A DNA stretch of 64,000 nt from Marvania coccoides (lineage: Eukaryota > Chlorophyta > Trebouxiophyceae > Chlorellales > Chlorellaceae), in assembly GCA_963854735.1 (NCBI GenBank), contig OY978109.1, positions 864,018-928,017 on the forward strand, written 5' to 3'. Both the position numbers and the translations under genes were made by a program. Numbering within the stretch: the stretch's first letter is position 1; each line of letters opens with the position of its first letter. The notes under the pieces are model-generated. The model was not told where the DNA came from. It searched no databases and saw only the letters and a program-made list of their open reading frames with translations. This document shows positions 1 to 9,287 of the stretch, piece by piece.

Positions 1-637
1 TGGGGGAAGCCACCACCGCCGGAGGAGGCTGCAGCGGCAGCACCAAATTCACGACGGAATTTTCGGTTTGGGGCTCAGCCCAGCTGGCGACGGAGTCGGC
101 GAGAATGTCACGCATATCGATGGAAGAATCGACGCCGCCGCAGCCGTCGCTGTTCGCCAGGGAGGTTGCGGAATGCGGCAGCTGAATGACGGGAGGCAGA
201 TCGCAGTCTGCTGAAAAAAAAGGGAGGCTCTGCTGGGAGTGGGGGGCTGGAAGAGAAGGCATCGTGATTTCGTTGTCAACAAAGGCCTGCAGGGCAGCTT
301 GGAGCTCGCGCTGCTGCTGCGAGGGCGTCTCTTGCAGCTGGGCAGCGTTGTGGTGGGGCTGTTTGGGGGGAGCGAATGCTGAAACGTCCTGCAGCCAGCT
401 CAGGTCCAGGCTGCCCAGCGCGGTCAGGCTTCTGCCGTCGCTGAGGGTCAGCAGGCGGCTGAAGCCGCGGGAGCAGCAGTCCTTGAACGAATAGTCGCTG
501 GCGTAGGTTGGCATCACCTCCAGACTGCACTGCGGGGAGGTGAAGAACCCCACATCATTCTTATCGGGCACGGGGAACTTGAAGAGAGGGTCGGAGGAGG
601 GGATGCGAGCGAAAGGGGAGGGCGAATTGGTAGTCAT
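1..637 (-). CDS. Partial hypothetical protein (N-terminal 212 codons, runs off the window)
   Basis: An open frame on the minus strand starts at an ATG at 637-635 and stays open for 212 codons to the window edge, so only the N-terminus is visible. The protein begins MTTNSPSPFARIPSSDPLFK. It is rich in Ser, Pro, Gln and Asp, has a Cys pair near residue 53 and Gln-rich stretches near residue 110, and shows no signal peptide or membrane segment. The composition resembles a disordered regulatory N-terminus such as a transcription factor activation region, but that is inference only. I do not recognise a family. The start is the first in-frame ATG after an AT-rich upstream region. Confidence 0.6.
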   Translation of the reverse strand, partial: MTTNSPSPFARIPSSDPLFKFPVPDKNDVGFFTSPQCSLEVMPTYASDYSFKDCCSRGFSRLLTLSDGRSLTALGSLDLSWLQDVSAFAPPKQPHHNAAQLQETPSQQQRELQAALQAFVDNEITMPSLPAPHSQQSLPFFSADCDLPPVIQLPHSATSLANSDGCGGVDSSIDMRDILADSVASWAEPQTENSVVNLVLPLQPPPAVVASP

Positions 638-1319
638 AATGCACAAAATATTTTTACAGGTTTCTGCCTGCGGGGGCCGCAAAAGTTTCGGAGGGCGTCA
701 GAAATGTCACAAATACACTATGATATAGGGTTTTGAAATGCATGCCGGAACAATTGCGGCAAAAAACTCACTTGGGTGTGCGTAGATACCTTTTTGTAGA
801 AAAAATACGGGCAAAACCCTAGCGAAAGAAGTAATCAGAATGCAAAGAAATTTGTCTTCTTTAAAAAAAAAAGTTGGACAAAAGAACAGTTCAACAGCTA
901 ATAGAAATGGTAAATTTGCGTGACTTCTAGGCAGCTTCTCGCGTTTTTTTTTTCGGCTTTGCGTTTACTGCATACATACATTACAGGGCCATATATATAT
1001 ATATATATATATTGCGTTAATAAACTAACTCGGATCCTTTCGAATTCGCTTTAGGCATAGGCGATTGAAAGGCGGGCACTTTGTGAAAGCTTCGTCAAAA
1101 ACCTCTGAAATATTGCAGTGGAAGCAATTCCACGCCGCGGGCGCTGTGAAAACCTTAGGAAGTAGAGTTCGAGGAACGCTCTTAAGGGCGGCATTGCCTT
1201 AATGGACGCGCTGGCGTGTCATTTATTGGGCGGAATTGCCCAGAGGCCATTTATTTTCCAAAGTGCTGCAGACATCTTAAAAAAATCAATGTATTTGAAT
1301 ATATAATAAAAAATAATCA
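638..1319. other. Intergenic region with an AT microsatellite
   Basis: This AT-rich gap lies between the 5' end of the partial gene (minus strand, start at 637) and the 3' end of the SET-domain gene (stop at 1320). It holds a run of about ten AT dinucleotides near 992-1011 and poly-T/poly-A tracts. It should contain the promoter of the partial gene and the 3' untranslated region of the SET gene. I see no further gene. Confidence 0.5.
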
Positions 1320-2792
1320 TTAGATAAGCGAATCTCCGTAGCAGCTCAGCGCCTCTGCTGCCGCCGCCAGCCCCCTCTTCACCTCCAGCCTCGCTACCAC
1401 TGCAGCCCACCTCCGCCCCCCCAGAGCGTCCCAGCCCTCACTGAGCAGCCCCTCATCCGTCTCAATGCTGGTCGGCAGCGCTGCCAGCTGCGCCACGCAC
1501 CGCCTCCGCAGCTCAGCTGCAGACCGCCGCTCCCACTGCCGCTCATCCTCCCCCATCTCCGGAAAAGTTTCAGCAGCGCTTCTCGGCACGTTCCTCAAGT
1601 GCCCTGCCCCAAGAGATAGAAACGTGGCCGCCCGCCTTCGCGCCGCCACCGCCTCCTCCCCTTGTGCAGCCAGCAGCGCGTCGGGCGCAGAGGCGCCATT
1701 CAACTGAAAGCTCCTCGTCCCAGGGGCGACCCCGCCCTCGATGCCCAGCACAGCCATCAACCGGCCAGCGTGCACGCTGGGCTTGGGCGGCAGCCTCCCT
1801 TGGCTATCTTTATTACCGTCCATGGGGTCGCAAAAAGAAATTCTGTCGTACGGATTTCCAGGAAACACAAACCCGTAGTCGCGCATCAACTCCGCGTTGG
1901 ATTTGTGCAGGCAGCCGTACGAGATGCAGACCTCCTGGCCAGGCGGAATGTCGCGCAGCGCCACCAGCTGAAATGCGTCCTGGGCGGCGTTGAATCGAAA
2001 CTGGGCGTCGGGGGATGCGGAGTGGTTGGCAAAATCTGCGCAGGGCACCATCAACGACACGTCTTCGCCGTCCAAAGTTTCGCTGAAGCAGCGGCTGTTC
2101 ACCATGCACACCGCCCACAGCATGTCTTCAAAAGTGGGCGCCAGTGACAGCTCGCGCAGCTCAGGCATGCCGGTGGCGGGGGAGAACACGGCGGCGTAGA
2201 GCGACGCGAGCTTGGCGCGCTCCGACTGCACTAGAGCCGTTAATTCGGGGACCTGCAGCTCTGCTGCCTCTTCTTCTCTGTAGTTCATGAGGCAGGTCAT
2301 CTCACACTCCTGCATGCATTTCGCCGATTTTATTGGTGGTTAGGGTTTGATGAGAAAAAAGAGTTAAAAATAAAAAATAAAAAAATGCAATAATAGTGTT
2401 TGTTGAATGATTAAAATTCCAGTTTAATACCAGGCACTGACCAGTGGTAGGAGCTGAGTGTAGAGCTGCCAAATGCCAGTGCCGTGGGAACGCAGCCACA
2501 GCAGCCATGCGGTGAGTCGGGCCGCCCAGTGCACGTCTTGCCGAGCCAGAAAAGCCGCGAGGGGCAGCGGGAGTGGGCCGTGGAGGAGCTGCCAATCTGC
2601 CAACACCCGCCGACTGAACTTATCGCCGTGGTTGCGGGGTTCGTCCGTCACAGCCAACAGGTTGGCCCAGTCTACCTCCAGTAACACAGTGCCGGCAGCG
2701 GTGGGGGTGGTGGTTGGCACTCTGAGGCCCCTCCCCAGCGGCGTCGGGCCCCCTTGAAGAATTGCCTCTGGAGCCACCATAGAAGCCAGCAT
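1320..2792 (-). CDS. SET-domain protein lysine methyltransferase (Rubisco LSMT/SETD3-like)
   Basis: Two exons, 2792-2442 and 2309-1320, are joined in frame across a 132-nt GT-AG intron (donor GTCAGT, acceptor ATGCAG). The split SET domain shows GPTPLGRGL in exon 1, the S-adenosylmethionine-binding NHS motif (ADFANHSASPD) and then GQEVCISYG with a downstream DYGFV. This arrangement is typical of the LSMT/SETD3/SETD6 group, which methylates lysine or histidine in non-histone proteins using SAM. A helical C-terminal region fits the Rubisco LSMT substrate-binding domain. The N-terminus is uncertain: I chose the ATG at 2792 because it sits just before the SET start, but an in-frame ATG at 2999 would add 69 basic, Ser/Thr/Pro-rich residues resembling an organelle transit peptide. 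The substrate cannot be deduced. Confidence 0.82.
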
Positions 2793-3809
2793 GGCGAACT
2801 GGAACTCGAGGCTGGGAGGCGCTGCATTTGTTGCTGTTTGTCGAGAGACGGCGGGCCTGCGGCGTGTTTGTGTTGGGAGTATGGTTGAAGAAGGTGTGTG
2901 GCGGTTGCAGGGCACTCGGTGGTGCAAAAATGGGCCAATAGGAGAGCGAAGGAAGCGTGGTGCCCGCTCGATGGGGGTTCCCCGACATTTAGTTTCCATT
3001 CGATGCACCAAATCAATAAAATACCGCGATCATTGGAAATTTGGTCCACCTAATTTTCAAACATTTTCGCGTGAGTGAGCTTGAAAGTCGAATTCTTTGC
3101 TCAGCTGAGGTGCTAATTGAAATTGTTCTTTTGCATTAAAAATAAATTTATTTATCCCCGTCAGCAACCATTCTCTTCGTTGTTCTGATGGTGAATGTTG
3201 TTTTCCATGAGTCTGTAAAATCTCTCATTTGACATTAGGTCTTATTTATTTTTATTTTTATACTGAAATTCTTTGGATATTCTCCCACTGCAGCTGCGCT
3301 TTAGCCTGGGTGGGAAGTTTGCCGCGATCTTTATCTTTATTCTTCTCGGAAGCACCGCCCACTCTCTCAGAAGGAAGTGTCTGACTTCATTGGGCTGTTT
3401 GAACATATCGGCGCCCCTTCCAAGGCAGGAACCACATCATGTTGATGGCTATGTGTCAGTTATTTTTGGTTGGTGGCTCCAGCAGAGCTTGCTGCTTGGA
3501 AAGAGGGCATTGTTATTAAATGACACCGTGTGTGAAGCCAGTTTTCTTCTAACTAATATGCGAATTAATTTGCTTTCGACTTTTGTAGACGTCGGTTCAC
3601 CACAACGTTGCAAACACACATGGGTAAGTAAAATATTGAATGAATCTCACCCGTTCCTTTGATCATACGCAGGGGACAATGGAAGCTGCCGGAACTGTGG
3701 CGAAAGACCCACTGTTGGCCCTGTTGTCTACGGGCGGCGGCTGCTGGCCTGGCGGGGTCTTAGTTGGCAGGGTTTAATTACCTCCACATCGAAATTCAGA
3801 GGGTAGAAG

Positions 3810-4035
3810 ACAAGCTAATGAGAAGGTGATTCAGAGGGAAGAAGAAAAGAGAAGAAAAGCTGGGGCCACAGCTATGGCAGATAGGAATGATCTAGTCGGT
3901 GGCAACCCAATACTTGCTGTCACCAGGCAGCAGCTAACTGGCGACCAGCGACTAGATCAGTCCTGATCTGGCCAAGCTGTGCCTCCAGCTTTTATTCTCC
4001 CCTCTGAATTCCCTTAATCAACTTGTTTTCTCCCC
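3810..4035. repeat. Long fold-back (inverted-repeat) element
   Basis: The left arm (about 3830-3901) and right arm (about 3941-4012) are near reverse complements. Both contain AAAAGCTGG, CACAGCT, TGGC, AGAT and GATCTAGTCG in the same order once one arm is inverted. GATCTAGTCG and CGACTAGATC at the inner ends are a perfect 10-bp pair flanking a loop of about 50 nt. Weaker pairing extends outward. This could be a fold-back or MITE-like element, or a precursor of small RNAs; the sequence alone does not decide. Confidence 0.6.
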
Positions 4036-4058
4036 CATCAGCTGCTGCTCAGTAAAAG

Positions 4059-4131
4059 TGGCAGGTAGTCTCCACGAGCTTATCCTAGTTTGGCGTTTAA
4101 AAGCCAGGAAGTTGTCAGAGACTACCTGGCA
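4059..4131. repeat. Short hairpin (inverted repeat)
   Basis: TGGCAGGTAGTCTC at 4059-4072 pairs with GAGACTACCTGGCA at 4118-4131 (13 of 14 bases). An inner TTTGGC...GCCA pair brackets the apex. It lies 24 bp from the larger fold-back element and may be part of the same structure or transcript. Confidence 0.5.
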
Positions 4132-4460
4132 TCCTGACCTAGTAAGGCTGAAAGCCTCTCCCTCGTTTCTGTGCAATTTTGCTTTCTTTGATTTTTCATT
4201 CATTATTTTGCATTCTTCCTTTGCTTGTTTCATTAGTCGGGCGATTATGTTTTGTTCCCATGCACATTTTATTTGGTGTAGATGTAAAATCGCAAGTTGT
4301 GCTGATAGGCGCAGTGTGCAAGAACAAAGTCGGAAATGTAGTTGGCGCCTCTGTGGGTGCGCAGATGGTGAACAAAGTTCTTTCCCTCGAAAGGACAGTA
4401 CTCTCAGCACCGCTCAAGTACAACTATATTATGGCATTGTTTCTTCATTTCCGCAGTCAA

Positions 4461-5912
4461 TTACAGCTTCGAGAGAGCATCCTGCAGCAGGTCCACCCTG
4501 AACTCCAGTCTTTCATTTTGTTCCTCTTTTTCCTGCACCTGCCTCCGCAGCTCAGCAATACGCTCCGAGTCTGCCGTGGCACGCTGCACCATCTCATCGT
4601 ACTTGACACGCAGCACTGCCGTGTCTGCCAGGGCAATATCCAGCCGACGCAGCAGCTCCTCGCGGGCAGGGTGCTCTTCGACGGCAGCAGGCGCCTGAGT
4701 AACAGCAGCAGCAGCAGCTTGAGACAGAAAGATGCGGTTGGTGCGCGCCTTCTTGGATGCCCTCCCGTCTGACGGCTGGTCGTCATCATTTTCTGTAATT
4801 TCCGTGTCGTCTCCGTCCAGATCGTGGGACCCTTCCGCAATATTTTCCTCGGCCGTCTCTTCGCTCAGCTCGGCCGTCACCTGGTCGAGTGTTTTCTCGG
4901 GGATTGGCAGGGTCTCGCCGAATCGGTTCTCCACCAGGCACTCGGCAAATGTTTTCACGGAAAACACGCCAAGGTTGGATGCGATCATGACCCGCTGCCA
5001 GGCCCCCTTGTGCACCGTGTTGGGGTCGCCCACGTGAGATCGGTAGTCGAGTGGCGCTTTTTTCCCGGGACCTGTCGCAAACCCGTCGCAGCAGGAGATA
5101 CTGCCGTCCGCCATCACATTTCCCACCGGCTTCCGCCATTTTGCAGCGGCACCCTTGCGGTCAGGGACGCAAACGACGTTTCCGACGAAGATTAACTCCC
5201 ACGCCAGGAGGTTGCGCAGCGTGACGTCGGCGGGTTTTGCCGGGACGATACCGGGGTCGCCGGGGAAGAGGGTCATCACCCATGCAGGAATCTCCGGGAA
5301 TTCGGTGCCGATGAGCAATTCCAAGAAGCGGCGGAGACACGTCAGGGATACCACCGGCGACGTGGTCGGAGAAGAGCGCGTGGAGTAGCTTTGGCACGGG
5401 GGAGGGTGCACCAGGTCGTGCGGCACGGATACCATGCGCTTCATGAAGGGGACTACCTCGCGTTCGTCAGCTTCCAACGACCTGCGGGCTATGACGTGCC
5501 ACTCTTGATGGGGAAAGTGGTTCTCGGCGAAGGAGAACAGCTCAACAATATTCTTCTGCCAGGTGCGCAGCGCGGGGGGGTTGTCAGTACAGAGCATTGG
5601 CACGGACACCTCGCCAGCGCAACCCAGGATGCGGAGGCGTAGCGAAGTGGCAGTGGCGTTTTCGGAGGGGGCGTCGACCCCTGCCACGCTCAGGACGACA
5701 CATACACCTGCCGCGATGAGGTCGTTGAAGTGAATGGCCGGGTTTCCGGTCAGTTTGCGCACTGCGCCTAAAACCTGGGCGGGCGTGGGAATGTCCTCCG
5801 GAGCCAGTGTCTCCAGGTAGTCGGTGTGGATGGAGCAGGAGCCAGGCTTGATGAGAGATGCCCAAACCGCGTCATTTTCGGGGTCGCCCCGGATGCCATG
5901 GAGCCCCTCCAT
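4461..5912 (-). CDS. Hypothetical intronless protein with acidic linker, basic patch and C-terminal coiled coil
   Basis: A single open frame of 483 codons starts at an ATG (MEGLHGIRGDPENDAVW). The first 350 residues look globular, with several Cys and Trp residues (for example ISCCDGF and WQRVMIASNLGVF). They are followed by an acidic stretch (DLDGDDTEITENDDDQ), a basic KKARTNR patch that could be a nuclear localisation signal, and an Ala-rich then heptad-like C-terminus (EELLRRLDIALADTAVL onward) predicted to be a coiled coil. Unlike most neighbours it has no introns. I do not recognise a family. A nuclear or chromatin-associated role is a guess from composition. Confidence 0.6.
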   Translation of the reverse strand: MEGLHGIRGDPENDAVWASLIKPGSCSIHTDYLETLAPEDIPTPAQVLGAVRKLTGNPAIHFNDLIAAGVCVVLSVAGVDAPSENATATSLRLRILGCAGEVSVPMLCTDNPPALRTWQKNIVELFSFAENHFPHQEWHVIARRSLEADEREVVPFMKRMVSVPHDLVHPPPCQSYSTRSSPTTSPVVSLTCLRRFLELLIGTEFPEIPAWVMTLFPGDPGIVPAKPADVTLRNLLAWELIFVGNVVCVPDRKGAAAKWRKPVGNVMADGSISCCDGFATGPGKKAPLDYRSHVGDPNTVHKGAWQRVMIASNLGVFSVKTFAECLVENRFGETLPIPEKTLDQVTAELSEETAEENIAEGSHDLDGDDTEITENDDDQPSDGRASKKARTNRIFLSQAAAAAVTQAPAAVEEHPAREELLRRLDIALADTAVLRVKYDEMVQRATADSERIAELRRQVQEKEEQNERLEFRVDLLQDALSKL

Positions 5913-6219
5913 TTATCTAGGTATCTGCAATATAGAAGCGCTACAGGTCGTGAAGAAGGAAATGAGATCGATGCCATGAATAATGAATATTAATTCGCGG
6001 CAATCGTACCCCTCTCTAACCCCACTCGAACCAAACGTCTCCGATATTCGCAATGTCTTGATTTATTTCAAACAAACGGGCACGCAACGGCAGAACAAAC
6101 GGGCAGTAAAATGCATGTACACACGTGTAAAAAAATACCATGTACACGAATACATGTGCACAGCCTTTTCTGTACAGCAAGGAAAATTGAAATAAATACA
6201 CACACAAAAAGTCGGTGGC
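5913..6219. other. Intergenic region
   Basis: About 300 bp of AT-rich sequence lies between the start of the 483-aa minus-strand gene and the stop of the coiled-coil gene. It presumably carries the promoter of the former and the 3' untranslated region of the latter. I see no other gene or repeat. Confidence 0.4.
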
Positions 6220-6803
6220 CTATTTCTTGGCGAGCACATCTTGCACTAATTTTTTAATGCCTTCCATTTCGGCCATTTCCGCCTGCAGCTTGTCCAGCTT
6301 GGCCTGCATCGACGCTCCCCCGGCGGCAGCATCATTCTCCACCGGAGAGACACCTCTGGCGGCCAACTCCGTCTCCTTGGCGGCCATCTCCTTCGCTTTG
6401 ACCATCACGGCGTTCTCCCTTTCGACCAGCGCATTCTCCTCCAATGAATGCCCTTTTCCAGGTGTCCGGAGAGCGGCAACCTCCGTCTTTGCCGCCACCA
6501 ACTTCTCCTCGGCATCTTTCAGCGCCAGCTGCAGCTCGTCAGGCTTCGCAGTAGCGGCCTCCAGCTGGCCTTTCAGCACGGTGACGTCCTTCTCGGCAGC
6601 GGTCTGAGCGGCCTCCAGCTGCCGCTCCAGCTCCGCGACGTCCTTCCCAGCAGCGGTCTGAGCGGCCTCCAACTCCAGCTGCAGCTCACCAGCCTTCACA
6701 GTAGCGGCCTCCAGCTGGTCCTTCAGCGCGGTGGCGTCCTTCTCCGCGGCTTCCCGTCAATTGTTGGAACTCCTCCTCTTTCCAACCCACCTTGAGCTTT
6801 CAT
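6220..6803 (-). CDS. Small coiled-coil protein (hypothetical)
   Basis: The main frame (6749-6220) encodes about 176 residues of almost uninterrupted heptad repeat, with internal repeats of the form ELQLELEAAQTAAGKDV and QLEAAQTAAEKDVTVLKGQ, ending LVQDVLAKK. No in-frame ATG precedes these repeats in that exon, and a stop lies just upstream. A possible solution is a first exon at 6803-6791 (ATG AAA GCT CAA G) spliced over a 41-nt GT-AG intron (donor GTGGGT, acceptor GGGAAG). This gives 180 aa and keeps frame, but the intron is much shorter than others here (78 nt or more), so the start is tentative. The family is unknown; a structural or scaffolding role is likely from composition alone. Confidence 0.45.
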
Positions 6804-7122
6804 GCAGCATGCAGCGCATGCAAACACCACGCAAGCTTCATATGAACTCCGGCCTCTTCTTACAATGACCGAGTTTTCCTCGAGCAGGGCCTGCAAGGCT
6901 GGCGCCAGTGGGCGGTGGCGTGGGCGGCCTTTTCCTATTTTTATCCTTTTTTTCCTTTCATGCGCTCCCATGGCCGATAGTAATACTAAGCTGCTGCCGA
7001 ACCACGGTAAAATTTCCCCCTTTTCAGGAAAATGCTTTGACATCACATCAGAATTTCAAACACAAATTTCACACTCTTGTGAATACATCTTTCCCCGCTC
7101 TTTCCCAGTACACTTTTCCCCC
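6804..7122. other. Intergenic region
   Basis: About 320 bp lies between the coiled-coil gene start and the stop codon of the nine-exon gene. Plus-strand open frames that cross this interval are shadows of the low-complexity exon to the right. I see nothing else to annotate. Confidence 0.4.
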
Positions 7123-9244
7123 CTACATGCTGACCCCCAGGTTCTCCAGCTCCTGCAGCAGCTGCCGCAGCGCGTGATTTGGCCGAGACGTCGACTGCGC
7201 CCCCAGCCCCGCCCCCACCCCCCGCTCGTAGCTCATCCCATCAAACGCTATCACAGGGTCAACCAGGGGGGCGCCGCTGCCACAACACCGCAGCACGCCC
7301 CGCAGCTCAGCCCACCTGGCAGCGTCCAGCACGCAGGCAGCCAGCACCCCGTCCCCAGGGCTGAGATCCAGCGCTGCCACGTCCGCAGTTGGCTGAGACA
7401 CACCCCCACCGCCACTGCTGGCCGGTGCGTCCACCTGCTGCTGCAGAGAAGTAGCAGGTACCGCCTCTGCTGCTGGTGCGACAGGGGTTATGAATGCCTC
7501 CATTCCCGGCAGCAGCAGGCTCAGCAGCTCCCTGTAGTCGTCAGTGGCAGGCTCAGCAGCGGGAGCGGGAGGGAGAGGCGTGGAGGGCACAAACACGGGC
7601 GCTGCAAGCGAAAGGGAAGATGCCTTCATCGCTGGCTCTGGCTCCGGCGCTGGCGGCGCTGCGCTCGTCGCATCTGCAGCAGCCTCTTCGCCTGCGGCCT
7701 CCTCCTGCTGCTCCTTGGCTTTCTTCTTCTTTTTCTTCTTCTTCTCCTTGCTGCCGCTCTTCTCCTCCTCTTCGTCAGCCGGCAACGCCGCCTCTGCCTG
7801 CTTTGCCGCAGCTGCCGCCTCAGCCGCCGCCCTTTTCTTCTCTGCCCGCTTGGCTGCCGCGGCTGCTGCGGCAGCAGCCCGCTCCGCTTCCGCCCTTCGC
7901 GCCTTCTCTTTTGCCGCCCTCTTTGCCGCCTCCTCTGTTTCCCGCTTTGCCCGCTCCTCAGCCTCAGCTTCAGCCTTCTGCTGCTTCAGCTTCTCCTTCT
8001 GCCGCTGCCGCTTGGCCGCCTTCTTGGAGGAGGCCTCCTCCTCGGCGCGCTGCGCCGTCTCCTCCTCCTCCAGCAGCGCAGCCATCGCCCGGTCGGCTGC
8101 AGCCTGCAAAAATGAATCGACAAAGGGCAAGAAGGGGAGGGTGAAAAGAAAGGCAGCGATTTAATGCAGTACTGAACACTAATCTACTATATTGTCATGT
8201 TCCTCGTTACTTGTGAAACCATAGATATCAAATATTGCGCCCCAACTGCCTCTTGATTAACTTTTACTCACCGCCTTCTCTGCGAGCTCCTGCCGCCTCT
8301 TCTCCTCCGACGCCTTGGCCTGCTCAATGCAGATCGAAAGCAGCTTGTGCAAATCCTGCAGTGCGTCATTAAGAATAATACCCAGGTTTTGAGAGTTCAA
8401 CGCCCAATTTTCGCAAACTCTATCCACGTCAAAAATAAAATAAAATCCCGTTGCTCTTCAAGAAATGCATTACCCACCTTGGCGTAGCTCCTCAGCATCA
8501 GCCGTTTCCCTGAGGTTGTCCAGTACCTCCCAGCAGCCTCGTCGTGAATCGCAATCCTAGCGCTCCAGTTCTGCACCGCCGCCACCACCCGCTTGAACTC
8601 CTTCTCCTGCGCCTTCATCTCCGACAAAAAAGGGTCATCCACGCCCTCACACCGCTTGGCCACCGCCTCCAGCCGCGACAGCAGCTCCACGATGCTGACG
8701 TTGAGCAGACGGCGCGTCTGGTGCGGGGCGGCGCAGCAGTAGCAGTGCGGCATGGCGTCTATGTCGCCCAGAAACTGCGTATATCCCCGGTCAGGCAGCC
8801 ACGTCACCAGCACCTCGAACGCAAACGCAATGTACTCCGAGGCAAACTCGAGCGCCATGCGGGCGATGCCTGCGCACTTGGAACGCACCAGGTAGGGCAC
8901 GAATTTTGCTAAGATGACCAGGGGCTGGGTGTAGTGCAGCATCTCCGTCTGGTCGCAGGCGTCCTTCTTGGCGACGGCGCTGTAGACGTCGTTGATCGCT
9001 GTGGTCATGAGCGAGGATTGAAGGGCGGCGCTGCTGAGAATCTCCCGAGCGCAGTCACTGTTGGAGCTGTGGACGGTTTGGATGATGAAGATGAGGGAGG
9101 TGTGGAGGGGGACGTTGTGGGTCCACTGCAATCGAAATGAAAGAAGTAAGAACTCTCTTTGTAACCAAGAGAGAGAGAAATGAAAGAAGAGAGCCTCTGA
9201 GGGGAGGGTAAGAAAGATGGAATAGGTGGTTTATATATATGTGT

Positions 9245-9287
<43 letters not shown>

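Larger units (their letters stand above)
2793..4460. other. Intergenic region with two inverted-repeat hairpins
   Basis: No convincing coding gene lies in this 1.7 kb between the SET gene start and the 3' end of the next minus-strand gene. A 129-codon plus-strand frame at 3273-3662 lacks an ATG start and has no recognisable features. The right half carries two sequences able to fold into hairpins (about 3810-4035 and 4059-4131), listed separately. Confidence 0.5.

Noticed and set aside
3273..3662. 129-codon plus-strand frame with a hydrophobic start
   Set aside because: Begins at TTG rather than ATG, AT-rich, no domain; not supported as a gene.
6802..8164. Long plus-strand frames rich in Leu/Ser/Arg opposite the U-box-like gene
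   Set aside because: They are antisense to a Lys/Glu/Ala-rich exon; low-complexity codons keep the other frames open. No ATG context, domain or splice support.
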